DNA of 56,319 bases from Alphaproteobacteria bacterium (GTDB taxonomy: Bacteria; Pseudomonadota; Alphaproteobacteria; DSM-16000; Inquilinaceae), in contig JAAAOG010000209.1 in assembly GCA_009909005.1 (NCBI GenBank), positions 1-56,319 on the forward strand. Reading direction: 5' to 3'. Shown here piece by piece: positions 1-10,370 of this stretch (positions are counted from its first letter, which is position 1; every line of letters begins with the position of its first letter). Under the pieces are notes generated by a model. It made no database searches. It was given only the letters and a program-made list of their open reading frames with translations, and had not been told where the DNA came from. The position numbers were made by a program, and so were the translations under genes.

Positions 1-3
1 GCG

Positions 4-1503
4 TCAACTCATCGTCGGCATGGCGAAGGTGGAGCCGGCGCGGAGGTCGGCGGCCGGCCAGCGGGCGGTCACGGTCTTGCACTGGGTGTAGAAATGCACC
101 CCGTCCGGCCCGTGGATGTGGTGGTCGCCGAACAGCGAGTTCTTGCGGCCGCCGAAATTGTGGAAGGCCAGCGGCACCGGGATCGACACGTTGATGCCGA
201 CCATGCCGGCCTCGACCTGGCTGGAGAACTCGCGCGCCACGTCGCCGTCGCGGGTGAAGATGGCCGCACCATTGCCGAACTCGTGGCTGTTGGTCAGCGC
301 CAGCGCATCGGCGAAGGTCGGCGCCCGGACGACGCTGAGGACGGGGCCGAAGATCTCCTCCTTGTAGATACGCATGTCGGGCGTGACATGGTCGAACAGG
401 CAGCCGCCGAGGAAGAAGCCGTCCTCATAGCCCTGCAGGCGCAGCTCGCGGCCGTCGACGGTCAGCTCGGCGCCTTCCTCGATCCCGAGTTCGACATAGC
501 CCCGGACCTTGTCCCGGTGCTCGCGGGTGATCAGCGGCCCCATCTCGGAGTCCGGGTCGAGGCCCGGCCCGACCTTCAGGCTCTGCACCCGCGGCACCAG
601 CTTGTCGAGCAGCTTGCCGGCCGCATCGCCGACCGTCACCGCGACCGGGATCGCCATGCAGCGCTCGCCGGCCGAGCCATAGGCGGCGCCCATCAGCGCC
701 TCGGTCGTCTGGTCCATATCGGCGTCGGGCATCACCACCATGTGGTTCTTGGCGCCGGCCAAAGCCTGGACCCGTTTGCCGTGGGCGCAGCCGGTGGCAT
801 AGACGTAGTGCGCCACCGGGGTGGAGCCGACGAAGCTGATCGCCTGGATGCGCGGGTCGGTCAGCAGGGTGTCGACCACCTCCTTGTCGCCGTTGACGAC
901 GTTCAGGACGCCGTCGGGCAGCCCGGCCTCCTTGGCCAGCTCGGCCATGTGCAGGGCGCAGGAGGGGTCCTTCTCCGACGGCTTGAGGACGAAGGTGTTG
1001 CCGCAGGCGATGGCGATCGGCCACATCCACAAGGGGACCATGGCCGGGAAGTTGAAGGGCGAGATGCCGGCGCAGACGCCGAGCGGCTGGCGCATCGACC
1101 AGCAGTCGATGCCGCGGCCGACATTCTCCGAGAACTCGCCCTTCAGCAGATGCGGGATGCCGCAGGCGAACTCGACCATCTCCATGGCCCGCGTGACTTC
1201 GCCGCGGGCATCGGAGAGCACCTTGCCGTGCTCGCCGACGACGAGGCGGACAAGGTCCTCGAAACGGTCGACGATCAGTGCCTTCAGGCGGAACAGGACG
1301 CGGGCGCGCACAAGCGGCGGGGTGGCGGCCCAGGAGGGGAAGGCCTCCGCCGCCGTCGCGATCGCCGCCTCGGTCTCGGCCTTCGAGGCATAGGGCAGCC
1401 GGCCGGTCACCTGGCCGAGCGCCGGGTTGAACACCTCGCCGAACCGGCCGCCATTGCCGGTCTCCCGCGTGCCGCCCACGAAATGATACAGAGTCTCCGC
1501 CAT
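4..1503 (-). CDS. mmsA: Methylmalonate-semialdehyde dehydrogenase (CoA-acylating)
   Basis: NAD- and CoA-dependent aldehyde dehydrogenase that converts methylmalonate or malonate semialdehyde to propionyl- or acetyl-CoA in valine and beta-alanine/pyrimidine breakdown; cytosolic. The 499-residue length is normal for the family. The nucleophile Cys282 lies in GSAGERCMAI, and the NAD-binding FVLKPSEKDP and ISFVGSTP motifs are present. The start at 1503 (MAETLYHF) matches the usual family N-terminus. An in-frame ATG at 1527, with GGAG four bases upstream, would add eight residues and cannot be excluded. The stop codon lies at the very edge of the window. Dihydropyrimidinase, which acts earlier in the same presumed pathway, lies about 3.5 kb away across accessory genes. 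Confidence 0.93.
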   Translation of the reverse strand: MAETLYHFVGGTRETGNGGRFGEVFNPALGQVTGRLPYASKAETEAAIATAAEAFPSWAATPPLVRARVLFRLKALIVDRFEDLVRLVVGEHGKVLSDARGEVTRAMEMVEFACGIPHLLKGEFSENVGRGIDCWSMRQPLGVCAGISPFNFPAMVPLWMWPIAIACGNTFVLKPSEKDPSCALHMAELAKEAGLPDGVLNVVNGDKEVVDTLLTDPRIQAISFVGSTPVAHYVYATGCAHGKRVQALAGAKNHMVVMPDADMDQTTEALMGAAYGSAGERCMAIPVAVTVGDAAGKLLDKLVPRVQSLKVGPGLDPDSEMGPLITREHRDKVRGYVELGIEEGAELTVDGRELRLQGYEDGFFLGGCLFDHVTPDMRIYKEEIFGPVLSVVRAPTFADALALTNSHEFGNGAAIFTRDGDVAREFSSQVEAGMVGINVSIPVPLAFHNFGGRKNSLFGDHHIHGPDGVHFYTQCKTVTARWPAADLRAGSTFAMPTMS

Positions 1504-1692
1504 GTCGCCCCGTCCCGCGCGTTCCATTATCTCCGCGCCAAATCCGGAAGCCCCGGCCGCCCCCTGTCAAGTCATTTCCGCGCCCGGCCGCGCGCCGTCG
1601 CTGTTATCAATCCCGGAAGGGATTGATGAGCCGGGCTGTTCCGATCACCTGCCCGTGCTGCATATCCTCTGAGAAGAGCGTCGAGCATCCTG

Positions 1693-1926
1693 TCAGCCGC
1701 GCTCATGCGCCTCCGAACGGTCGAACTTGAAGTCAGCCGGCATCCTGCCGCGGTATTTCTGCAATCGTATCAAGTCGTCTTCAACGCCGCCGGTTTTCCG
1801 GAGCTCATCCGCGCCGTCAGCCGTCACCCGGATGTTCACGGAATCCTCGTCCTGAAAATCCAAAGCCTTCACGACATGGACAGGCAGCCTTACGGGCAGA
1901 CTGTTTCCCCACCGCGAAATACGCAT
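1693..1926 (-). CDS. Orphan AbrB/MazE-type antitoxin-like protein
   Basis: 77 residues. The N-terminus (MRISRWGNSLPVRLP) is the swapped-hairpin AbrB/SpoVT DNA-binding fold typical of MazE/VapB antitoxins, and the charged C-terminal half (about 40-77) would be the toxin-binding tail. In such operons the toxin gene normally follows the antitoxin. Here the next gene in the same direction is mmsA, with only about 190 non-coding bases between, so no MazF, PemK or PIN toxin is present. GAGGGG lies about nine bases upstream of the ATG. It is either an orphan regulator or the remnant of a toxin-antitoxin pair. The family call is good; the function is inferred. Confidence 0.7.
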   Translation of the reverse strand: MRISRWGNSLPVRLPVHVVKALDFQDEDSVNIRVTADGADELRKTGGVEDDLIRLQKYRGRMPADFKFDRSEAHERG

Positions 1927-2069
1927 AAGCCTTGCCCCTCAATGCCTATACCTCTCTGCCTATCATGGGCAATCAGATGCAATCCATCAAGCAGGTCCGA
2001 CCGCGGTTCGGCCGAACGGCAGCGAGGGTCGCGGGCGACGGCGAACGAAAGTGAGAGGCGATAACAATA

Positions 2070-2092
2070 GCCTGCCCGACTGCCTGCCCGAC
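2070..2092. repeat. Short tandem repeat, two 11-bp copies
   Basis: GCCTGCCCGAC occurs twice, separated by one T, in the gap between the antitoxin-like gene and the next minus-strand gene. No function is evident. Confidence 0.5.
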
Positions 2093-2130
2093 GAACTGCA
2101 CGCGCCTGATTGACGAGACGCCTGTCGCCT

Positions 2131-2574
2131 TTACGCGCTCGCGGTCTGCGGAACGTGTGGGCTGGCAAGGCAGAGCATCGGGATGCCGTCACGGCCATGC
2201 CGCTCCTCTTCAAGCCGACGCAATCCGCGCACGCCGCTCAAACTGGCCTCTGCAAAGCCGAGAGGCGTTGAGGCCATCGGGTCCTGCCGCATTTCGCGGA
2301 TCAGAAAGGCCAGCATCGCCTCTACGCCGGTCAGGGTGACCGGACGGTACCGGGTCAAAAGTGAATAGAGCGGCGTGACGAGGTCGTCAGCCGGCTGCTG
2401 GTCTTCCGGGCGAGCGGCGCGCCAATAAGCTTCGACCATGTCATGGAGAGCGATGAGCACGGTGACAATTTCGCCATCGCCTGGCCTCGGTGCGCGCGCC
2501 AGCATTGTTTCGATCAAGGCCGTTCCGAGCGAGGCAGCTTCGGCACGCGAAGGGACGTTCACGGGGTCCGTCAT
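2131..2574 (-). CDS. Hypothetical protein, helical
   Basis: 147 residues that I do not recognise. The sequence looks like a soluble, mostly helical protein: the segment GTALIETMLARAPRPGDGE is followed by a helix-rich middle (IALHDMVEAYWRA, VEAMLAFLIREM). No signal peptide, membrane segment or catalytic motif is visible. The start is supported by AGGAG nine bases upstream of the ATG at 2574. GC content is high like the core genome, unlike the AT-rich genes that begin 100 bases away on the other strand. It may be strain-specific, with no functional clue from context. Confidence 0.6.
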   Translation of the reverse strand: MTDPVNVPSRAEAASLGTALIETMLARAPRPGDGEIVTVLIALHDMVEAYWRAARPEDQQPADDLVTPLYSLLTRYRPVTLTGVEAMLAFLIREMRQDPMASTPLGFAEASLSGVRGLRRLEEERHGRDGIPMLCLASPHVPQTASA

Positions 2575-2674
2575 GGCCCGTGCTCCTTGTTCCTGAAGGA
2601 AGATGTGCGTAGATTACCGCATGCGGCAGGAGCCGTCAACGCACATCGTCTGACAATGATAGAGGATTTCTCAC

Positions 2675-2863
2675 GTGGTGCGATCAGCGTCGATTTCCAT
2701 AAGGGTTGAACCGGAACTCAAGGATAAGCTAGAAGAATTGGCACGGGCCGATCACCGCTCGTTGGCCTCCTACCTCGAACGCCTGATAATCCAGCACATC
2801 GAGGAAAAGGAAAAAGCCAAAGCGAGCAATAAACACGCATTCACAGGAAATCGCGATGGCTGA
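2675..2863 (+). CDS. Ribbon-helix-helix (Arc/CopG-type) DNA-binding protein
   Basis: 62 residues. SASISIRVEPELKDKLEELA followed by DHRSLASYLERLI is a classic ribbon-helix-helix domain: a beta strand for the major groove, then two helices. The start is GTG at 2675, with AGAGG about eight bases upstream; no ATG lies in frame. The Lys-rich tail (EEKEKAKASNK) may be disordered. Its last eight bases overlap the next gene, which implies translational coupling. It is probably the local repressor of this AT-rich cluster, or the antitoxin/regulator half of a two-component module with the downstream gene. The domain call is firm; the role is inferred from the overlap. Confidence 0.8.
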   Translation: MVRSASISIRVEPELKDKLEELARADHRSLASYLERLIIQHIEEKEKAKASNKHAFTGNRDG

Positions 2864-3662
2864 AATTTCAATGTATCGCCTCCCAGATGCGATTTACTTC
2901 TTCTCGTCCGCGGTGGCTAAAGAAGTTGTAAAAACCTCAACATCTTCACTATATGACTTTCTGGCCGTATTTTTTTTTGATGAGAAGCCTAAAAAGAACC
3001 TAATGGAATTGAACGTTGTTACGCGAATTCAATTTTTGTTGCATAGAGGCATCGAAAGACTCTTATTTGTTGTTAGGGAAGATATGACCCTCAATGATGA
3101 GTCAAAGAACGTATATATAGCAAGCCTCAATCAGCTAACAAAGTTCTGTAGCCCTCTTCACTTGAATCATCAAATGCAGAGTTTATCTTTCTCCGGGGAA
3201 AACAAAGTGTCGCTCATGGGGTTGCGTGATATATTAAATAACAAAGTTCAGGTGATCCAAATAAGTGATGACCAAAAAGTCGAAATTCAGGAGAAAATTG
3301 ATGAAATGAGAACTCTAGTCAACCGCTTGCAAATCGATGAGTTTGTAAAAGAATATATAATAGATGAGCTTAGGTATTTGCAGATTGTTTTGAAGAAGTT
3401 TTCTTTATTAGGCGGATGGGGGCTCGAAGAATCTTTTGTGAATTTGCATTTAATTTATTTAAAGAATCGGAACAAAAAAGAAAGCTCAATTTTTCAATGC
3501 CTCTTTTCAGTTCTTGTCCTTCTATCAATTATTATTGATCAATACGCAAATCTCGAAAGTGCGTTAGAATATGGGCAAGAAAGGGTTCACCAGATGATCG
3601 AATATTTTTCTAACGAGGAACACTTGGGTGGCGGCAACGAAAAATTGTTTGAAGAAAAATGA
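2856..3662 (+). CDS. Unknown AT-rich gene coupled to the RHH regulator
   Basis: 268 residues with no family I recognise. The base composition is much more AT-rich than the surrounding core genes, with many AAA, TTT and ATA codons, which suggests horizontal acquisition. The protein looks helical. A hydrophobic stretch near residues 212-232 (FQCLFSVLVLLSIII) could be a membrane helix or a buried helix. The C-terminus is acidic and glycine-containing (NEEHLGGGNEKLFEEK). The ATG lies inside the 3' end of the RHH gene. That arrangement resembles regulator-effector or antitoxin-toxin pairs, but no nuclease, kinase or transferase motif can be seen. Confidence 0.7.
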   Translation: MAEISMYRLPDAIYFFSSAVAKEVVKTSTSSLYDFLAVFFFDEKPKKNLMELNVVTRIQFLLHRGIERLLFVVREDMTLNDESKNVYIASLNQLTKFCSPLHLNHQMQSLSFSGENKVSLMGLRDILNNKVQVIQISDDQKVEIQEKIDEMRTLVNRLQIDEFVKEYIIDELRYLQIVLKKFSLLGGWGLEESFVNLHLIYLKNRNKKESSIFQCLFSVLVLLSIIIDQYANLESALEYGQERVHQMIEYFSNEEHLGGGNEKLFEEK

Positions 3663-3704
3663 AACGCTATTCCATTGAATTGATAGCATCATATGAGCAA
3701 TATA

Positions 3705-3726
3705 AAGCATATGTGATGATATGCTT
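3705..3726. repeat. Inverted repeat, 8-bp arms, 6-bp loop
   Basis: AAGCATAT and ATATGCTT are separated by GTGATG, in the 94-bp gap between two AT-rich genes. It could be an operator for the cluster's RHH protein or a hairpin in the mRNA. It covers an ATG at 3721, one reason to prefer the later start for the following gene. Confidence 0.5.
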
Positions 3727-3756
3727 GTAAGATTGCCTTTCTGGAGGGGTTGGGTT

Positions 3757-4581
3757 ATGACCAGCGGTGAAATGATAAATGTCCTAATTCAGTCCGTTAC
3801 TGTTGCTATTGCTCTTTTAGGTCTTTTAAGGCCCGAGATCGGGAAGCTATTCCGTAAATGGTCAACTGATTTGGATATTGATCCTCTGCCGTATATTCAG
3901 ATTGGTTTTACTAATCTTGGGCCAACAATGGATCTTTTTATTACGATTATGCCTATAAATCATGACCAATTTATTAAGAGTATGAACATCACTTTTGAGG
4001 CAAGAAGTCAGAAAATCAGGAAAAATTTCAAATGGACCTTCTTGAGGCCAGAAGTATTTACAGTGTCCCAATTAAATGGAGATTTAAGTTCTGTTGAGAT
4101 AAGAGCGGCCACGCCGTTTGTTGCTGCGGCCAATGAAAGCCGGGTTCTTAACATCCAATTTATCGATTCGGATATGATGAAAGAGGTTCAATCAGTTCTC
4201 AAGGAAGTCCAAACGATTTCCGGTGAAACTCGAATGAGGATAAGTAGTTGTTTTGCTGCACTCGACAAGGTCGCTGCAATCGCTAATGCACTCAAAGAAA
4301 CAAAAAGATTTATTGATGGTCATGACGTGCTCGTGAAGAATTGGAAGAAGAAATTAGAAGAGCTAAATCCATGGCACCAAGATGTATACGATATTGTTCT
4401 TAATATTTCCACAGAAAGACCAAGAAAAAATTACAAAATCCATTTAGAAGTGGAAATAAAAACTGAGGGCATAACTATATTAGATAACAATCCACAACAA
4501 ATAATCATGTCAATATTAGGATTTTATTCTATATCCTATAATACTGCAAGCTTAAAAATACTAAATTACAGAAAAATCTGA
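3757..4581 (+). CDS. Unknown membrane-anchored protein, AT-rich
   Basis: About 274 residues, not recognised. A single hydrophobic helix close to the N-terminus (VLIQSVTVAIALLGLL) probably anchors a soluble domain of mixed alpha/beta character. The start at 3757 is preferred because GGAGGGG lies seven bases upstream; an in-frame ATG at 3721 sits in a hairpin without a ribosome-binding site. Composition is AT-rich like the preceding gene, and orientation and spacing suggest one acquired unit of RHH regulator, soluble unknown and membrane unknown. No enzymatic motif is visible. Confidence 0.7.
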   Translation: MTSGEMINVLIQSVTVAIALLGLLRPEIGKLFRKWSTDLDIDPLPYIQIGFTNLGPTMDLFITIMPINHDQFIKSMNITFEARSQKIRKNFKWTFLRPEVFTVSQLNGDLSSVEIRAATPFVAAANESRVLNIQFIDSDMMKEVQSVLKEVQTISGETRMRISSCFAALDKVAAIANALKETKRFIDGHDVLVKNWKKKLEELNPWHQDVYDIVLNISTERPRKNYKIHLEVEIKTEGITILDNNPQQIIMSILGFYSISYNTASLKILNYRKI

Positions 4582-6431
<1,850 letters not shown>

Positions 6432-6517
6432 GGAGAGGGATGCCGGCCGGCCCTGCCGGTTGTCGGGAGGGAAAGCCTCGTCAGAATAACCCGGGCATGG
6501 TGAGAGAGCAGAGTAAA

Positions 6518-7303
6518 ATGCCGTCCATGCCCTCGTTGCTCAGGGAAATGCGTGACGACCTGGCCCTGGCGGTGTCGTTCCTGACCCGTGTGCCCCTGCC
6601 GGCGGCGCTTGCGCCCCGTGGCGCGGTGACGGCGGTGGAGCTGGCCCGCAGCCAGCGGGTCTTTCCGCTGGTCGGGGCGGCGATCGGGCTTTTGGCCGGG
6701 GCGGTGCTGGCGCTGGCGCTGTGGCTCGGCCTGCCGGCCTGGCCGGCGGCGGTGCTGGCGCTCGCTGCGCAGATCGGCCTGACCGGCGGGTTGCACGAGG
6801 ACGGGCTGGCCGATGTGGCGGACGGCTTCGGCGGCCGCGACCGCGAATCCAAGCTGGCGATCATGCGGGACAGCCGGATCGGCGCCTATGGCATGCTGGC
6901 CCTGCTGGTCGGGGTGTTGCTGCGCGCCAGTGCCCTGGCGGCCATCGCTGCGGGCGGCGCCGGCGCCGGGCTGGCGGCGTTGGCGGCGGCCGGGGCGCTG
7001 TCTCGCGCCGGCATTCCGGCCGTCATGCGGGCCCTGAAGCCGGCCCGGGCCGACGGCCTCGCCGCCGCGCATGGCCGGCCCGACGCCCGGATCTGCGGCC
7101 TGGCGGCGGCAGCGGCCCTGCTGATCGCCGTGCCGGCACTGGGGATCGAGGGCGGGCTGCTGGCCGCGGCCGCGGCGGCTTTGGCCACCGCCGGCCTCGC
7201 CCGCCTTGCCCTCAAACAGGTTGGGGGCTATACCGGCGATGTGCTCGGCGCCGCCCAGCAGGCCGCCGAGATCGCCATCCTCCTCGCCCTGGCCGCGCGC
7301 TGA
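6518..7303 (+). CDS. cobS: Adenosylcobinamide-GDP ribazoletransferase (cobalamin synthase)
   Basis: Integral membrane enzyme that joins adenosylcobinamide-GDP and alpha-ribazole (phosphate) in the last steps of vitamin B12 assembly. The family motif GGLHEDGLADVADGFGG is followed by KLAIMRDSRIGAYG, and the C-terminus QVGGYTGDVLGA is characteristic. Several Ala/Leu-rich membrane helices fill the rest. The start at 6518 gives about 261 residues, close to the family length; an ATG at 6497 and a far-upstream start at 6440 are less likely. The stop overlaps the cobC start by one base (TGATG), so the two are translationally coupled. No cobalamin riboswitch was seen upstream. Confidence 0.92.
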   Translation: MPSMPSLLREMRDDLALAVSFLTRVPLPAALAPRGAVTAVELARSQRVFPLVGAAIGLLAGAVLALALWLGLPAWPAAVLALAAQIGLTGGLHEDGLADVADGFGGRDRESKLAIMRDSRIGAYGMLALLVGVLLRASALAAIAAGGAGAGLAALAAAGALSRAGIPAVMRALKPARADGLAAAHGRPDARICGLAAAAALLIAVPALGIEGGLLAAAAAALATAGLARLALKQVGGYTGDVLGAAQQAAEIAILLALAAR

Positions 7304-7953
7304 TGCCCGAGACCGAAACCGCGCCCGTCACCCGCTGGTGGTGGGTCCGCCATGCCCCCGTCATCAACCCCGGCGACAGACTCTATGGCCAGATGGACCT
7401 GGCCGCCGACACGGGCGACGGGACCGCCTTCGCCACCGTCGCGGCGCGGCTGCCGCCTGCCGCCGACTGGCTGGTGACGCCGCTGGGCCGCACCGGCGCG
7501 ACGGCGGATGCCATCCTGGCTGCCGATCCGCACGGCCGGCTGGCGCCGCGCGGCCGCGAGGCCGTCCCCGACCTGATGGAGCAGCATTTCGGCGATTGGC
7601 AGGGGCTGACGCAGCAGGAGATTTTTGTCAGGTTTCCGGGGGTCGCCGGGCGCTTCTGGGAGGACCCGGCCGAAACCCGTCCGCCCGGCGGCGAGAGCTT
7701 CGCCGACCTGATGGCCCGCACCGCGGCGGCAATCGACAGGCTGTCGGCGGCGCATCCGGGCCGGGACATCGTCGCGGTTGCCCATGGCGGCACCATCCGG
7801 GCGGCCCTGGCTTTGGCCCTGACGCTGGAACCGGCTGCCGCGCTCCGGGTTGTCGTGGACACTTTGTCGCTGACCCGGCTGGACCGGGTCGAGATGGGCA
7901 AGGGGCCTCCCGCATGGCGGGTCGACTGTGTCAATATCCGGCCGCATTCTTGA
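7303..7953 (+). CDS. cobC: Histidine phosphatase, probable alpha-ribazole phosphatase
   Basis: 216 residues of the histidine phosphatase (phosphoglycerate mutase-like) superfamily. The catalytic RHG-type motif appears as WVRHAP (H17), the second histidine is in VAHGGTIRAAL, and EQHFGDWQG matches the conserved acidic region of CobC. The family removes the 5'-phosphate from alpha-ribazole-5'-phosphate or from adenosylcobalamin phosphate. Overlap with cobS supports this specific role over a generic phosphatase. The true start is the ATG in the TGATG overlap; longer in-frame readings run through the cobS coding region. Confidence 0.85.
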   Translation: MPETETAPVTRWWWVRHAPVINPGDRLYGQMDLAADTGDGTAFATVAARLPPAADWLVTPLGRTGATADAILAADPHGRLAPRGREAVPDLMEQHFGDWQGLTQQEIFVRFPGVAGRFWEDPAETRPPGGESFADLMARTAAAIDRLSAAHPGRDIVAVAHGGTIRAALALALTLEPAAALRVVVDTLSLTRLDRVEMGKGPPAWRVDCVNIRPHS

Positions 7954-8074
7954 GGCAGTGTGCGAACGGTGCCGGCCAGCCGGTTCTGATTGCGGCAAAA
8001 TCCGGTGCGACGGCCTTGACGACAAAGGGTCGGCCGGACCCCGGCGCCGACCCTGAAAGAAAGGCGTCCCTGCC

Positions 8075-8788
8075 ATGACATATCTCGGATCGCCCCGTTC
8101 CCGTGGGGTTTCTTCTGCGATCCTCGCGGTCCTGCTGGCCCTGGCCCTGGCTGTGCTGCTGGCCGCCGGCCCGTTTTCGCCCGCTCGAGCCCTGACGTCG
8201 GAAGAACGGCTGGTCGAAGAGGCGCGGCTGACCATCCTGTCGATGCTCGGCGACCCGAATTATGAGATCATGCAGCCCTATCTGGCGAGTGCCGAAGGCG
8301 TGCTGATCCTCCCGGACCTCTATCGCGGCGGCTTCATCTTCGGGGCGGAAGGCGGCGAGGGGGTGCTGCTGGTGCGCCGCGAAGACGGCGGCTGGAGCCA
8401 TCCGGCCTTCTACTTCATGGGCGGCGGCTCCTTCGGTCTGCAGATCGGCGGCCAGATTTCCGAGACCGTACTGACCATCATGACCGCGCGCGGCGTCGAC
8501 GCGCTGATCAACCGGCGGGTGCGCGTCGGGGCCGACCTGAGCGGCGCCATCGTCGCCGTCGGCGGCGGGATCGAGGCCGGCAGCGCCCTTGACCTCGATG
8601 CCGATCTCTATGCCTTTTCCCGCACCCAGGGCCTGTTTGCCGGCCTGTCGCTGGAAGGCGCGGTGATTCACGACCTCGCCGGCCGCAATGAGAATTATTA
8701 CGGATCCGGCGCGACGCCCCGGGCCATTTTCAGCGGCCAGTACAGCAACTCGCATGCCGATGCGCTACGGGCGGCGCTGGCCCCCTGA
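8075..8788 (+). CDS. SYLF-domain lipid-binding protein
   Basis: 237 residues. An N-terminal signal peptide or anchor (ILAVLLALALAVLLAAGPFSPARA) is followed by a SYLF/Ysc84 domain: SAEGVLILPDLYRGGFIFGAEGGEGVLL, then GGGSFGLQIGGQ, then VGADLSGAIV. Eukaryotic relatives bind phosphoinositides and actin; bacterial members are exported lipid-associated proteins of unknown role. The GAAAGAAAGG stretch before the ATG supports the start. An MlaC-like lipid-transfer protein follows about 60 bases downstream on the same strand, so both may act at the envelope. Confidence 0.85.
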   Translation: MTYLGSPRSRGVSSAILAVLLALALAVLLAAGPFSPARALTSEERLVEEARLTILSMLGDPNYEIMQPYLASAEGVLILPDLYRGGFIFGAEGGEGVLLVRREDGGWSHPAFYFMGGGSFGLQIGGQISETVLTIMTARGVDALINRRVRVGADLSGAIVAVGGGIEAGSALDLDADLYAFSRTQGLFAGLSLEGAVIHDLAGRNENYYGSGATPRAIFSGQYSNSHADALRAALAP

Positions 8789-8849
8789 TGCGCCCGTGAC
8801 GGCCGGCGGGCAGCCGGCCGCGGCTTATCCCCAGCCAGGAGGCTCTGCC

Positions 8850-9506
8850 GTGCTGAACTCACTCATCCGGGCCCTTGCCGGGCTCGCCCTGATTGTTGCT
8901 TTTGCCGCGCCGACGCTCGCCCAGTCGGAGGCGGCGCCGGAGACGCCCGGGACCTCATCCGACGCCGTCGAGCCGGAGGCTCCGGTCAACCGGCTGCACG
9001 CGGCGCTTCTGCACGTCATGCAGAACGCCGGCTCGCTGGGCTTTGAGGGGCGCTATGAGGAACTCGCGCCGGTTCTCCGCGACGTGTTCGATTTCAGCGC
9101 CATGGCCCGCTTCGCCATCGGCCCGACCTTCTGGCCGGAATTGAGCGCGGCACAGCGCGAGGAGGTGATCGATCTCTTCGCCGAAATGAGCATCACCACC
9201 TATGCCGCCCGCTTCGACGGCTATTCCGGGCAGAGCTTTCAGCTCTCCGATCAGGCCGATGCCGGGCGCGGCCGTGTGCTTGTGCGCAGCCTGCTCCTGC
9301 GCCCCGATGACGAGCCGGTGGCGCTGGACTATGTGCTGATCCGCGAAGAGGGCCAGGGCTGGCGGATCATCGACGTGCTGCTCGACGGCTCGGTCAGCGA
9401 GCTGGCGCGCCAGCGGGCGGAGTACACGGCCGTGCTGCGCCGCCAGGGCTATGACGGGCTCGTCGCCGCTCTCGAACAGGCCATCGACCGGCGCCGCCAG
9501 GGCTGA
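8850..9506 (+). CDS. MlaC/Ttg2D-like phospholipid-binding periplasmic protein
   Basis: 218 residues with a GTG start at 8850, chosen because CCAGGAGG lies seven bases upstream and the GTG opens directly into a signal peptide (LIRALAGLALIVAFAAPTLAQ). The mature part fits the MlaC/toluene-tolerance family: VLRDVFDFSAMARFAIGPTFW, then LSAAQREEVIDLFAEM, YDGYSGQ-like FDGYSGQSF, and a C-terminal GWRIIDVLLDGSVSELARQRAEY. MlaC shuttles phospholipids between outer- and inner-membrane complexes. No mlaD, mlaE, mlaF or mlaA is nearby; it may instead work in a hopanoid-type HpnM context. ABC-partner assignment is open. Confidence 0.82.
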   Translation: MLNSLIRALAGLALIVAFAAPTLAQSEAAPETPGTSSDAVEPEAPVNRLHAALLHVMQNAGSLGFEGRYEELAPVLRDVFDFSAMARFAIGPTFWPELSAAQREEVIDLFAEMSITTYAARFDGYSGQSFQLSDQADAGRGRVLVRSLLLRPDDEPVALDYVLIREEGQGWRIIDVLLDGSVSELARQRAEYTAVLRRQGYDGLVAALEQAIDRRRQG

Positions 9507-9580
9507 ACGCGGCGCCGTCCGCTTCCGGCCATCCGGCTCCGGCAGCCGCGGGGACGGTGCCGGGCCGGCGGCCTTAACTG

Positions 9581-10321
9581 TCAAAGCACCGACAGCATGT
9601 CGGCGACCAGCGGATGGCGGACGACGTCGGAGTCGGTCAGCCGCACCACGGCGATACCGTCCAGGGTCTGCAGCCGCCCGGCGATTCCCTCCAGCCCCGA
9701 CAGGCCGCTCAGCAGGTCGCTCTGGTCGGGGTCGCCGGTGATCACCATGGTCGAATGCCAGCCCAGCCGCGTCAGCAGCATCTTGATCTGGCCATAGGTG
9801 CAGTTCTGCGCCTCGTCGATGACGATGAAGGCGTTGTTCAGGGTCCGCCCGCGCATGAAGGCGATCGGCGCGATTTCGATCGAGCCGTCGGCGAGGTAGC
9901 TCTTCAGGCGCTTGCCCCCCAGCCGGTCGGCGAGGCTGTCATAGAGCGGCCGGAGATAGGGCGAGAGCTTTTCCTCCATGGTGCCGGGCAGATAGCCGAG
10001 ATTTTCCCCGGCCTCGATCGCCGGGCGCGACAGCAGGATGCGCGCCACGCTGCCCTCTTCCAGCGCCTCGACCGCCATGGCGATGGCGAGATAGGTCTTG
10101 CCGGTCCCGGCCGGTCCCAGCGCCAGGGTCAGGCAATGCTCGCGGATGGCCTGCATCAGCACCTTCTGGTTTTCGCTGTGCGGCTTCACCCGGCGCACAT
10201 AGGCCTGATCGCGATAGCCGTCGAGCGGGTCCCAGGCCTTCCAGCGCGACTCCAGGCTCTTCACGCGGTCGTCGTCGTCGGGCTTGGGCACGGCGGCAAT
10301 ACGCGCGGACCGTTTGGCCAT
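9581..10321 (-). CDS. phoH: PhoH family ATPase
   Basis: 246 residues. Walker A is GPAGTGKT (69-76) and Walker B is AFIVIDEAQN; the domain is related to the superfamily 1 RNA helicase core, and PhoH proteins are thought to act in RNA metabolism. It lacks the N-terminal KH-like region of YbeY-linked PhoH, and the ybeY gene is not adjacent, so this is the second alphaproteobacterial paralogue type. The start at 10321 (MAKRSARI) is backed by GGGAGGA about nine bases upstream; the longer in-frame reading crosses an intrinsic terminator and is rejected. It converges with the MlaC-like gene. Confidence 0.9.
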   Translation of the reverse strand: MAKRSARIAAVPKPDDDDRVKSLESRWKAWDPLDGYRDQAYVRRVKPHSENQKVLMQAIREHCLTLALGPAGTGKTYLAIAMAVEALEEGSVARILLSRPAIEAGENLGYLPGTMEEKLSPYLRPLYDSLADRLGGKRLKSYLADGSIEIAPIAFMRGRTLNNAFIVIDEAQNCTYGQIKMLLTRLGWHSTMVITGDPDQSDLLSGLSGLEGIAGRLQTLDGIAVVRLTDSDVVRHPLVADMLSVL

Positions 10322-10370
10322 GGGGACCAGTCCTCCCTGTTCTGCGCGGCGGGAAACGCAGCGGCGAAAC

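Noticed and set aside
94-1626. Long open frame on the plus strand opposite mmsA.
   Set aside because: Arg/Ala/Gly/His-rich shadow of the true dehydrogenase gene, as is common in GC-rich DNA; no ribosome-binding site and no domain.
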